A DNA stretch of 64,000 bases from Scleroderma bovista. Taxonomy: Eukaryota > Basidiomycota > Agaricomycetes > Boletales > Sclerodermataceae. A program made the position numbers and the translations under genes. Numbering within the stretch: the first letter of the stretch is position 1; each line of letters begins with the position of its first letter. The notes beneath the pieces are model-generated. The model did not search any database. It saw only the letters and a program-made list of their open reading frames with translations, and was not told where the DNA came from. Shown in pieces: positions 11,420 through 22,081 of the stretch. Location of the stretch: the NCBI GenBank assembly GCA_037178675.1, contig JAYMGJ010000140.1, forward strand, positions 1-64,000, read 5' to 3'.

Positions 11420-13282
11420 ATGTTTTCATCCTATCCAGCTCGCACAACCACAGGAAAGGTGAATACAGGCCCAGCTGGCGTCCGATCAGCTTCTCTGTCC
11501 ATTGGTGGGTCAAGAGGCTCAGCAAAAGGGAAGCAACCAAGTTCGCATGAAGGCAGTCATGTCCCTTCACTCATGAGACCTTCCAGGGCACCGGGCAATG
11601 CCAGGCCGACAGTGGGGCCTTCTGCTGGCAGCAAACGCAGACGCCCCTCTGTTTCTGACGATGAACTTGAACCAATTTCTGCCAGCCTCGCTCCAAGGAA
11701 TGGTGACAACAGTCCTTCTGTCGTTGGATCCACGACCCTCACCTCTACATCTGAATCCATGACACTTCAGCCTTCTCGTATGCACCAGCTGAAGAGAATT
11801 GCACGGAAGATGGCCGACAACAGCAGTGTTCCTCTTGAAAAGTTGAACCAATTCATTGAGGTACGTTTCCCTACTATACACGTCAATCGTTCTAATTACT
11901 CATCATGCAGCTCGGTGACATATTTCTAATGTTGATAGACATTAAAACATCTTTACTTAGATTCGCTGTTCTGGATACCGAGACCAAAGCTACTGCCGCC
12001 AAAAACCTTATTAACTCAAAGGACTTTGCGGTGTGTGGTTCATATTATTAAACTACATTCAAGCTCATTCCCATAATGCCAGGCTTCCCTCAAAAGTCGA
12101 CTTTTTGCTTGTCTGCTGTCGCCCAACCTCATGGCATATCTAACTGATGCTAACACTCACATCATGGTGCGACACTTCCAACTCGAGCCTACTTTTACTC
12201 ACGTAATTACAGGATTTTATTCAGAAACATATGGATGTGTTCAAGGTCACGGCGGTCATGTTCAAGGATCCAGAAGTTCACGTGCTTTTGACAAAAACGG
12301 TTACAAGGATGTTGACGACCATCTGTGGCCAGATCAAGAGTGGAGTAAGTACATACAACAATACTTCAATCACACTAATTTGCATTTAAGTTGGTCAAGT
12401 CGCTTTACCGTCACTTGAGTATCATGGATGTGCTTCAGATCCTTTCTCGTGCAGGCGGCGGTCACATTGATGTCAATGCTTCACACTGGCATCACACTGC
12501 TTTCTTAGTAAGTCCACAATCATTGCTATTGTTTTCTTTACTGACAGTGACCATACTAGCGTACCTGCCTCCGAATCTTTATTATGAATCTCGGCAACTT
12601 TCAAGAACATGCCCCCGCGGACCTTTATTCCCCTGCCATCATCCCATTCATGCGTCCTAGTCTTTGTGAATATTTTTCAGAACAGCTTGACATTGACATT
12701 GAAGAGGAGAGGAATGCCTTGAATGGCGCTCATGCTGACGAGGAGCCTGACTCTCAAGATGTGCCGGTTGCAGGCGAGGATGATCATGAAATGTCTGATG
12801 AAGAGCTGGATGTGGAGGGTATTCCTGATGATGATTATTCCGGTCAGGTCAACGATGATGCTGCATTTCAGGACGAGGATTTGGATGCGGAGGGGGGGAA
12901 TGATGAGGGTGAGGATGCGGAATTTCTTGAGGAACACCCCAAGAAGGTGAAGAAGGAGTCACCCACAAATTTCCGCGCCAAAGACTACTGGAAATTTACT
13001 GACACTTGTCTTGACACTATCTGGAGGAATGCCCATATGAAGTCACAGAACAAGGAGGAATATCAGACCATTAACGCAAGGTAAGTTGTTGTCTACATTC
13101 GTTATACAAAGCTAACTTTCTACAGCGTGTTTGTCAAATATCTTCAAGCAGATCTGTATGATTACCCTGGTCGCAAGAGACTTCTCAAGTTGCTCAAGTT
13201 GAATGTTGTGGATGTTATTGCCGCCCCTCACACCAGTAGCATACCTTGGCAGAACACTATCCAACAGGGATTAATCTGGTGA
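11420..13282 (+). CDS. Uncharacterised seven-exon gene, 523 aa, acidic C-terminal half
   Basis: All splice sites fit with frame kept: exons 11420-11860, 11911-12030, 12083-12166, 12213-12344, 12391-12507, 12560-13080 and 13126-13282, totalling 1572 nt. The start ATG lies in CACCATGTT. The N-terminus (~100 residues) is Ser/Gly/Pro-rich and basic with a KRRRPS patch. Then comes a helical region (MHQLKRIARKMADNS, LGDIFLMLIDIKTSLLRFA, SLKSRLFACLLSPNL). After the MNLGNFQEHAPADLYSP segment there is a long Asp/Glu-rich stretch (about residues 370-425), a KKVKKE patch and a conserved-looking C-terminal domain (AKDYWKFTDTCLDTIWR to the end). I do not recognise the family; nuclear localisation is a guess from charge. 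The clean structure says it is a live or very recent gene. Confidence 0.75.
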
Positions 13283-13914
13283 ATGCTACACCTTTTCAAA
13301 CAATCTGTCGCACCATCTCTCTCGCATCTTCTCGCATCTTAATCATTGCTCATTAGTCGTAGATAGTACTTGTGTTATGCCCTGCTTCAATGACAGTGAC
13401 CTTGTTTGCTTTTTGTCTGTACACCTGTGTTGTAAACTAAACCTCAAGGAGACATCCTCCTGGTGATACACCCATGGCATATGATCAATGACATCGAGCT
13501 AATGTACCTTCAACAATGTTGAACAGACATAGTACATTGACACACCCATGATAATACCACGACACACCCATGACAATGACACCACGATGCAAACTAACTA
13601 TCTACAGGTGATATCACTGTTACTAGCTCCCGGGACACTGAATAGATGTCCCAGTCTGCATGAAAAATCTTGTACATTGCTAGACACGGAATCCGAACCA
13701 CGTTTACATACGCAAAACGTCACTGAGAGCCTAGGGAAACCACATTAGGTGATGGCACTATGTTTGACTCCAATAATATAAGGCCCACCGATGTGGAAAG
13801 ATACACCACCGACCAAACTGTGCTGTCAGCTGACATCTGCCACTGTTGACATAATTTCTATATCTTCGGCAACTGGCCGTGTACCTATATACATAGAGCA
13901 CATCCAACATCCAA
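13283..13914. other. Intergenic, no gene recognised
   Basis: Short related phrases such as GACACACCCATGA(T/C)AAT repeat around 13535-13580, otherwise nothing structured. No open frame is convincing. It separates the seven-exon gene from the tandem array. Confidence 0.4.
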
Positions 13915-14875
13915 GCCAAATGCTATTGCTACACGTCTGTGCATGTGGCTTGTCTGGAAGGCCACACTCATGGTAAGCAGTACATACAACATACAAATAA
14001 GATGCTATTGCTACACCTTTGTGCATCTGGCCTTCCTGGAAGGCCATACTCAGGGTTAGCATCACATCCAACATCCAAGCCAAATGCTATTGCTACACCT
14101 TTGTGCATGTGGCCTTCCAGGAAGGCCACACTCATGGTAAGCATCACATCCAACATCCAAGCCAAATGCTATTGCTACACATCTGTGCATGTGGCCTTCC
14201 TGGAAGGCCATACTCATGGTTAGCATCACATCCAACATCTAAGCCAAATGCTATTGCTACACCTCTGTGCATGTGGCCTTCCTGGAAGGCCACACTCATG
14301 GTAAGCAGCATGTCCAACATACAAAGAAGATTCTATTGCTACACCTCTGTGCATGTGGCCTTCCTGGAAGGCCACACTCATGGTAAGCAGTACATACAAC
14401 ATACAAATCAGATGCTATTGCTACACCTATGTACATGTGGCCTTCCTGGAAGGCCACACTCATGGTAAGCAGTACATACAACATACAAATCAGATGCTAT
14501 TGCTACACCTTTGTGCATCTGGCCTTCCTGGAAGGCCATACTCATGGTTAGCATCACATCCAACATCTAAGCCAAATGCTATTGCTACACCTGTGTGCAT
14601 GTGGCCTTCCTGGAAGGCCACACTCATGGTAAGCAGCATGTCCAACATACAAAGAAGATTCTATTGCTACACCTCTGTGCATGTGGCCTTCCTGGAAGGC
14701 CACACTCATGGTAAGCAGCATGTCCAACATACAAAGAAGATTCTATTGCTACACCTCTGTGCATGTGGCCTTCCTGGAAGGCCATACTCATGGCTAGCAT
14801 CACATCCAACATCCAAATCAGATGCTATTGCTACACCTGTGTACATGTGGCCTTCCTGGAAGGCCACATTCTACA
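13915..14875. repeat. ~80-bp tandem array with palindromic core, 12 copies
   Basis: The marker CTATTGCTACAC recurs at about 13922, 14003, 14086, 14168, 14250, 14332, 14413, 14494, 14577, 14660, 14741 and 14823, so the period is 80-83 bp. Each unit contains the perfect palindrome GGCCTTCCTGGAAGGCC or a one-base variant, followed by ACACTCATGGTAAGCA or ATACTCATGGTTAGCA. Two unit types alternate irregularly (linker CATCACATCCAACATC against CAGTACATACAACATAC). Every unit can form a strong hairpin. Open frames through it are a by-product of the repeat. Confidence 0.95.
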
Positions 14876-15637
14876 ATTGTAACATCATGGAAGGTGCCCT
14901 AGCCTGAGCATCAGATATGGAATAAACCCTAAATTAGGGTTTCAGTCTGACCTAGATAGTCTCATAACCCTAAGTACATCGCCGGGAAGTTGGTTCACCT
15001 GACAATCGGGTCACAATCGGCTGAGTGTAGTGCCGCTCTGCCCCCACTACATGGTTCTCGCATCGGAGACGCTTGCCAGTCTAGTAGTACCAAACCAACG
15101 GTAACCAATGGGATAAGTCACTCTTATCAACGCTTGCGATTCGGACTCCGCTCCAAATCCCTGTCCATGCAATATATAAAGAGACGAAAGAGGCTGATGA
15201 GACTACAAGTCGAAAGAGCCAGTCTTCGGGATTTATCCTAAAGACCCCTTCCTCCATCGTCTTTTCTCATCACCCAGTAAACCTGGCTACCCGTTGGCAC
15301 TACCCTGTGTGGTGTACATCCCCCCTAACCCTAAGCACCCCATGGATTTATGCGCAATTTTGAACACACTGGTTGTACTGGATGTATGAGTGACATCGTT
15401 GTTTCGGATCTATTCGTGGTAGTGTCTCTGAGCACGGGACTGCCATTGAAGGACGACTTAGTGTTAGGTATGTGGTGTCACGGACAACAAATGCACATGG
15501 GTCCAATCAAAATATGCGAAATATGGTATTTCACACAGTGACTCTATGGCATACTTCAACGGCTGTCGAGCACATCTATATGGTGCATTGCTCATACGTT
15601 CGAATCTATTTGGTGGTACATAACGGATATGGTGACC
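14876..15637. other. Intergenic region with a TATA-like site
   Basis: No gene is supported. There is a good TATA box (ATATATAAAGAG, about 15170-15181) followed by a CT-rich stretch (15245-15275) in plus orientation, which is promoter-like, but no credible ORF follows. The telomere-like phrase ACCCTAA occurs at about 14930, 14965 and twice near 15320-15335. A half-site like those described below (TATGCGCAATTTTG) is at 15350-15363. Confidence 0.4.
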
Positions 15638-18600
15638 TTATTTCGTCCGTCGCATCTTGAAAGATTTACTGATAGAGCCACAGGAAATGAAACGGTCCTC
15701 CTCATCGTCCTCATCGTCATGTCTGCGACGAGACGATGTACTTGCCGAGGCAACGTCCATGGGGAGACGGCGAGCCGTGACATAGTTCTTCTTGGCCAAC
15801 ATTTCTGCTGCCTGAGGACCTACAAGGAAACGGACGACATCATACCCACCATACTTTTCGCTCATTCTCAACAGCCGTACGGCCTCCGCATGTTTTTCCT
15901 TAACGGCCTGGTCAGATATCGGACAAATGTCGGTGCGCCATTGTGCAGAGCGGAAGCCACAGCCGGTTTCGATGGTGGCAAGTCCGAAACGGCATAACAG
16001 TAAGGCCGTGATGCCCTTGTTGGCTGCATACATCGAGCGACGGATGGTGAGGTGCAAGGTTTGAAATGTTAGATTGGGTGAACGCTCACAATGTTTCTTG
16101 ATCCATTCCACGGTCACTTTCGACTTGCCATCTTTTCCCCACAAGGCATTGTCAGGATTGAACATGGTCATGATGAAACCGATGACCATGGTAATGAAGG
16201 GTTCTGGTCGTGTCAAGCCACGTTTCTTTGGGCGTGAAACCCATTGAAGATTGTACACGATCTCAGGCCATAATTCTCTGTTGTCGGTATGTTCGATCTT
16301 GGAAGGTGCATATATGTTGGGCAAGAGTCCACACGCGATGATGGCATACATGACAGAAAGCTGCTCGAGAGGATTTGTGCAGACGAAGTTGTCTTTGACT
16401 TCAGTATAACCGTCCATCACCTCTTGTGGAAGAGACTTGAATCCGAGGTGACGAATGTTCCATTCAGTGGGAAGCGATGTTTTGTGGAGGACGGTGTGGA
16501 ACTTCACGAGACGAACACTGATGGCAGACCAGTCGCCACGTGGATCGCTGGACTGAATCTTCTCTGAAGCACGAAAGGCTGCAGAGGAGGCTGATTGTTG
16601 TCTGGACAGGAACGATGGAACGACCATGGAGGGGGGTTTGTCGGTGGCACCGAGATTGAGCCAAACGTCGTGACAAATGGTTATGGTAGGACGACCATGA
16701 CGACCATCATGGTCACGAATCCACGGGATATGGTTGATCTTGAGGGAACGACATGCAGCAATGAGCGCATCCCTGGCGAAAATGTTTGCGTCGGGGGATT
16801 TCATGTTGGAGAGACCTGGGAGGGAGAGTATTTCTTTGACGGCGATGCGTGTGACGGCGAGAAAGTTACCACCCCGAATGAACGGTGGTTTACGCAATCG
16901 TTTGGTGGAGGTGCACTGTTGTACGATGGCATCTGCAAAGAATGATAGCGGCTTGCTCCCGACCTTGGCGTAAGGCATCTCGTATGCTTGGGTCTCTGGA
17001 TCTACGAGGGCACGAAGTAGATTGACGACGATGCTGGCATTGGACGACAATGGCAGGTCTTCGTCCTCCCATCGAGATAGTGCCATGAGTCGATCGTGTG
17101 CCCGTGTCCTGACGCCCCTGTCGTCGTCGGTGAGTAAAGGCGTGAGCTGGGAAGCAACGTTCGTGTGGACGAGCGTCCTGACATCGTCAAAATAGACTTT
17201 GAGTGCTACCTCGGCAGCATAGTGAGCAATGCTGGCGATGCGATCCTCAGAGGAGGCGAGAAGGTCTTCCGGGGGATTGTTGATGGCAAGGTTGATGGTA
17301 AACGAAGCCTCGTACATCTGGAGAAGCGGTAACGGTGTCAGACACGGAAAGAAAAAACAAGTCAGATAGAATGATGGATGGAAGTCTCTGTCACGCAAAA
17401 TCGGGTGGTTGTGATTCTGCGCGTTTTGGGGACCTCCTATGTAGAAGAGATGCTTCCCGTGTAAGACGGTCGGCAAAGAAGACGAGAAAGATCGGTTTGT
17501 CCTTCACACAGTACGAAAATGGGGCCGTTCTCGCGCAGAATGAGAAGCGAAACATTCTGCGTGAAAAGCGGTGTGTTTCAAGAACGGCACATACCTGATA
17601 ATACTTGTGCCCGTACGTCAGCTCGAGTGCTCTCTTCGTGGACGTTAGAGGGCGACGGCTCTTATGATCGATGGGCCAAGCATCGTTCCGAACGACCATG
17701 TTGCCGATCGACATGGAGCCGTGGGCGATGAATGCATCCGACAAGCAAGGGAAGCCATCGTTCAGGAGGCCCAACGAGAGCCACGATCGATCCATAATGC
17801 TGCGTGGAAGGACGGCGGCGTTTCCCGTGTGACCGTAGTTGAGAGCACGCTCGAGCATGGACACCGTTTCGATGGTGCAGTGATCCACCATCTTCCCTTT
17901 CTTTATGAACGGAACATACTTGTTCCAGAATATGTCCAGCATCGCCGTGATCGGATATGTGGCAGATTGAAGTAAATTCGGTATGACCTGCGTGCAGGAC
18001 ATTCGATGAGTCAGACCCATGCGACAATCAAGGACTTACATTCGGTTCTAGGAATACCATGACATCTTTGATGGGACCTAAAACGCGCGGATGGGTCCAA
18101 GCCTTGAGCAGCCGGCATATTACATTGTCATAAATGAAACTGTTGTGACATGATCGACGAATCAACCCGAGGAGCGTGGTAGTATGGAAGGACGAACTTA
18201 TGATCCGTTCCGCTGGTCGGGATTCATTCGAAAAATGTCGAGGGTGTAGGTGTTTTCGAACCACAGATCCTGTGGCTGGTGATTGCCAGACACCTTTTCT
18301 GCAAAGCGTTTGTGAGGAAGGGCCTGATCACAGAATTCGACGCGTCTGGTCCAATGACGCTCGCGAGCAGTCGATTTCGTGGAAGAACCAGCCAGTGCGG
18401 TGGTGACCATGCCAAGCTGGACGAAGTGGAACCTGGGTTCCGTGCGCACACGGTGGGAGATGGTGTTGTATATCTGACAACCTTGACCATGGAGCACAGG
18501 GGAACCGTACCGATGTGGGACATCGTCATCGTCCTCGTCCACGTCCATGTTTTCGTGCACAAGGTCGGGTCGAAGGTCGAGATCTACTTCGCGTAACATG

Positions 18601-20526
18601 TGCTGGAAGGGCACGATGATGGAGGGGGATTTGAGATTTCCAAGGTTGCGAGTGTAGGCGATGGGGTATATGAAAAAGGTGGGATCGGTGGGCATGTCGT
18701 CGCCATCATCGTCCTGTTCTTCAAAGAGTTCGTGAACGCGCTCGAGGTTGAGAAGAGCACCACACTTGGTCGACTGGGAGGGGAGGCGTCTGGGAACTCG
18801 ATAGCCACCTACATCATAGATGTTTATTTCGAAACCGTCATCGTCGAGTAGAGGGAGATCGTCGAGATCGACCTGTTGTCGAGCATCGTCGTTGTTGGTG
18901 CGGTCGTAAAGATCCCCATGACGATGCTCCATGTCACCAGCATCGATGTCATCCCACTCGTCGACGGTAAGAGCACTGTGCGACGATGGTCGATGTCCGG
19001 ATCAATGCGATGAAAGAAATACACACCTGATGTGAGTGGCGAGGGCAAAGGTAAATTGATGTATGTACTGTAAATCGCGATCGTGACTCCAGTTGAGTCT
19101 CTCGACATCGACATGACCGGGCATCATGATGCGCTGGTTTTGACCGTATCGCATGGAGATACCGACGGGGGAATTGTTGAGGAGGAAATCATCGGACTTC
19201 CAGGATCTGGGAGCAGCCCTGACCCAGTCCCTCCAGAGGACACGTAGGCCATGATGGACTTGCTGTACGTCTTGCAATCTCATGGTGAAGGAACGTTGCG
19301 CTTCACCCATGCGGCCTCTGCGAAGGGGATGGTCAATATGAAGACAGAAAATGCGTGAAAATGGAGGTGTCTGTTTCTGCGCGAAAACGACACGTCTGAT
19401 GGACGATGATATGGGAGGCACGACTCGGATGGCGACGCGTCTTGCCAGAGAGTAAGCGTATGGCAAGTCAGCATCTGGCACAAATGCCACTACGATGCCA
19501 GGTGGTCGTTGCCAGACGTAAGACGATGGAAATGAACACTCACAGGATTTCTGTAGATTCCTTGACGGATGCATACGTCAGAGGGTCAGGATAACTTTCG
19601 AAGCAATGGATGTCGGCGAGTCGCATGGATGTAAAGACGTGGGCGAAGAACATGATCATCATGAGCCGATGACGAGTCGCCAATGCAGTGGTGGGTGCAT
19701 CCAGGACGGGAAGACGATGGCGAGCACGGTCTGGATCGTCTTTGAGAAAGAATTGCCTAGGGACCATGGCGATCCAGAGCTGATCGTCGAGTCTAGTGCC
19801 GATGTACATCATTCGACCTTGTGGATGAAAGGGCAGTGCGTCGCTGTTCTTGTCAGGCCAGAGTCGATGCGTCATTCCGAACGTAAGTTTGCAGGACCAA
19901 TTGTGTTGGATTTCTATGCTTGGAAGAGCGGCATCGAGGCCACGACGAGCGCCGACGTAGAGAGTATAATCAAGATAATGTGGGCCGACGCAAGGAATGA
20001 CGTCCGGGTCGTTGACATTGACGATATAGCGGTCGTCGACGGAGAGACGATGGCAAGTGGTGAGGAGATTGACAGCGGATCGGACGTGAGATTGAGTGGA
20101 GAGGTTGATCAACCTGCTGAGAGAAATGGACTTTGGTTGGGAAGCGTTAAACTTTGCGAGGTGGTCATGCTTGCGAGAGGGGTTGTTTTGATAGAGGGCG
20201 ACGTGAACGTCTGTTTGGTCGTGGGCATCGTTGGCCAATAGCTGCTGTGGGATGTCTGCGACGTCGAAAGGACTATCGTTGCTCTCTTCGTCGACACGTG
20301 TAGCGTCGTGGTCAATAGGGTCAGATGGGTTGAGAGGATCGTTGAGATCGTCAACGTCAGTGCCAGAGATGACGCCGTGGTCCTCGTGGAAGTGAGCATC
20401 GTCTATGGGAAGACGAAGAGGGTGCCTATGAAAAGAATGGCATGGATGTTTTTGGGACGACAGGATGAACAGGTGAACGTATGCATGAGGGGAACTGAAA
20501 TCTGAATCGGAACGTGAACGAGACAT
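15638..20526 (-). CDS. Very large unrecognised multi-exon gene (~1,450 aa)
   Basis: The minus-strand model starts at ATG 20526 (MSRSRSDSDFSSPH). Well-supported exons are 20526-19544, 19440-19027, 18975 to about 18230, a short one ending in VMVFLEPN near 18040, 17987-17595 and 17317-15638. Joins are GT-AG and in frame, except around 18200-18270, where either an unseen intron or a 1-nt frameshift must be assumed. Visible features are an acidic N-terminal region, an Asp/Glu stretch in exon 3 (DDDGDDMP, DVDEDDDD), and a ~560-residue last exon that is helical and ends with an acidic then basic tail (DDEDDEEDR, KMRRTK). I find no known catalytic motif. It shares strand, style and the intron-located palindromes with the ParB-like gene at 22082-27009, so the two probably belong to one unit. 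Confidence 0.65.
17391..17422. repeat. Intronic palindrome, half-sites TCACGCAAAAT / ATTCTGCGCG
   Basis: Inverted half-sites separated by about ten bases, inside the last intron (17594-17318) of the large gene at 15638-20526. A member of the dispersed family whose consensus arms are TTTCACGCAGAAT and ATTCTGCGTGAAA. Confidence 0.75.
17531..17564. repeat. Intronic palindrome, 12-bp arms
   Basis: TCGCGCAGAATG and CATTCTGCGTGA match in inverted orientation at 11 of 12 positions with an 11-base loop. It lies in the same intron as the copy at 17391-17422, at the opposite end, so the two copies bracket most of the intron. Confidence 0.8.
19316..19393 (-). other. Possible 78-nt intron carrying two half-sites
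   Basis: Within exon 2 of the large gene, a segment starting GTGTCG and ending CAGAG has length 78, divisible by three, so it can be spliced or translated without changing frame. It contains CTGCGCGAAAA and ATGCGTGAAAA in direct rather than inverted orientation. Elsewhere these half-sites sit in introns, which argues mildly for splicing here. Confidence 0.35.
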
Positions 20527-22081
20527 GATTTGGATGGGGAGATATTAAGGGAGGAATGGAAGGGAGAGGAGGGACAGAGGAGGAGAGATTTATAAAAGAG
20601 AGCGGAGGTGGAAAAACATAGGCGAACGTTTAAGTTAGGGAGGGTCGGCGTAGTCGGGGACCAGTAAGATGGGACAGGGACGACGGAAGAAAGAGGATTG
20701 AATTGGCGGGGAGTGAATTACGAAAGTTAGATTGTGACAGAACGGTAGAGGCGAAGGCGGGTTGGATATTTAGAAGGCTTACATGGATAAATAACGGACC
20801 GATGGATTGGGAGATGGGACGTGGTTTGTTCAGAGGAGGAGAGCATGATTGCTGGAGATTACGTGAGGAACGTAATTGCAGTTTGAGAGAAAGAAATTTT
20901 GATGCTGGAGACAGAGATACAACGAGCAAAGATGGATTATGTTGTGAGTGAAAAGAGGAAACGAGCGACACACACGAAAACGAAGGAGACGCGTATCCAT
21001 TGTTGTGACACGAGCAGAAAGGGAGAAGCGATGGATGTTGTTGGAAGGGAATTGAATGCGGGAGGGGAGAAATTGGATCACGCAACGACAAGTGATATTA
21101 TGATGGATGAGAGTGAGAAGGAAAGGAGTAGGATGGAGAAAGGACATCATTGTGATTGGAGAGGATGCGATGGTGAGTTGTGCGGAAGGGAGATGTGCAC
21201 GGGGTAAGGAAATGTTGAGATATGGTTGTGGGTATTATTACTTGTGTAAAGATAGCGGGTGAGCTGACAGTGATGGATCAACAAGATTCTATGTATCTAT
21301 TCTATTTCATGTATGGGAGGTGTGTGCCTGTTGAAGAGTAGTGAAGAAGTGTGGTGTTTTGTTAGAAACGATGGGTTGCGGAATAGGCAGGGGTTGGCGT
21401 ACGTTCGAGTAGCGTTAGGGTATCAGACAGCAGCTGGACATAGCTGACGAGCGGAATTCGACATTATATTGTTGAGAGTCTATTTCATTTAATTTCATTC
21501 TTGGAGTGGATGTCTGACGAATCATGCGACGACGAGACGATGTTCTTCTACACCAAGTCTGTCGCGCAATGATCAATGGGTGTGATTCTGTGTGAAGAAG
21601 GTGTGTTAAAAGATACAAGTATTGGGGTACGAATAGCATGCAAAGTGGACATGTCGAAGTCAAAGAAACCGTGTGGAATGGATGCATGTCTGAACAACAG
21701 TGGTGTATACGACGCAGAATCAAAGACAAATGCTTCTGTGTGAAATACTGTTTGGAATGGCCTGATCTACGTCGAACAAGGCGATGTCACGCAAAACAGA
21801 CATGCATCGATTGTGCGTAGGAGATGGACCCGTCTATTACACGCGAAATGAAGATGATGTGATTCCGCGTGACAAATGTGTGGCTCGTGTTAGAAAACAT
21901 TGGACGGACGAATCTGAATACAAGTGGACTCATTCCAGGAACATGAAACAATCGGATGATATTGTTTGTTCATTGTTATGTATACTATGGCAAATGCATA
22001 GCAATGTAACGACACGATGATGTACGTATTTGATTCGTATGTTGCATTTGATACGGGGCAACATGTACTGTATGACTGAAT
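20527..22081. other. Spacer between the two large minus-strand genes
   Basis: No gene is supported. The part next to the start of the 15638-20526 gene is purine-rich on the plus strand (20540-21200), hence CT-rich upstream of the minus-strand start codon, as is common in promoters and 5' UTRs of basidiomycetes. The second half contains family palindromes at 21787-21872. Confidence 0.5.
21787..21872. repeat. Two intergenic palindromes of the same family
   Basis: The first is TCACGCAAAAC (21787-21797) with ATTGTGCGTAG (21810-21820). The second is ACACGCGAAATG (about 21839-21850) with GATTCCGCGTGA (21861-21872). Both have loops of ~10-12 bases and imperfect arms. A lone half-site CTTCTGTGTGAAAT lies at about 21733. 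Confidence 0.65.

Noticed and set aside
13915..14875. Regular repeats with a palindromic core, CRISPR-like at first sight
   Set aside because: The whole ~80-bp unit repeats, so there are no unique spacers, and the genome is eukaryotic with no cas genes.
14925..15340. Interstitial telomere repeats (CCCTAA phrases)
   Set aside because: Only one or two units occur at each place; a telomere remnant would show a longer run.
15638..17317. Tyrosine recombinase as in Starship captains
   Set aside because: I looked for the R...HxxR...Y pattern in the last exon of the large gene and could not place it.
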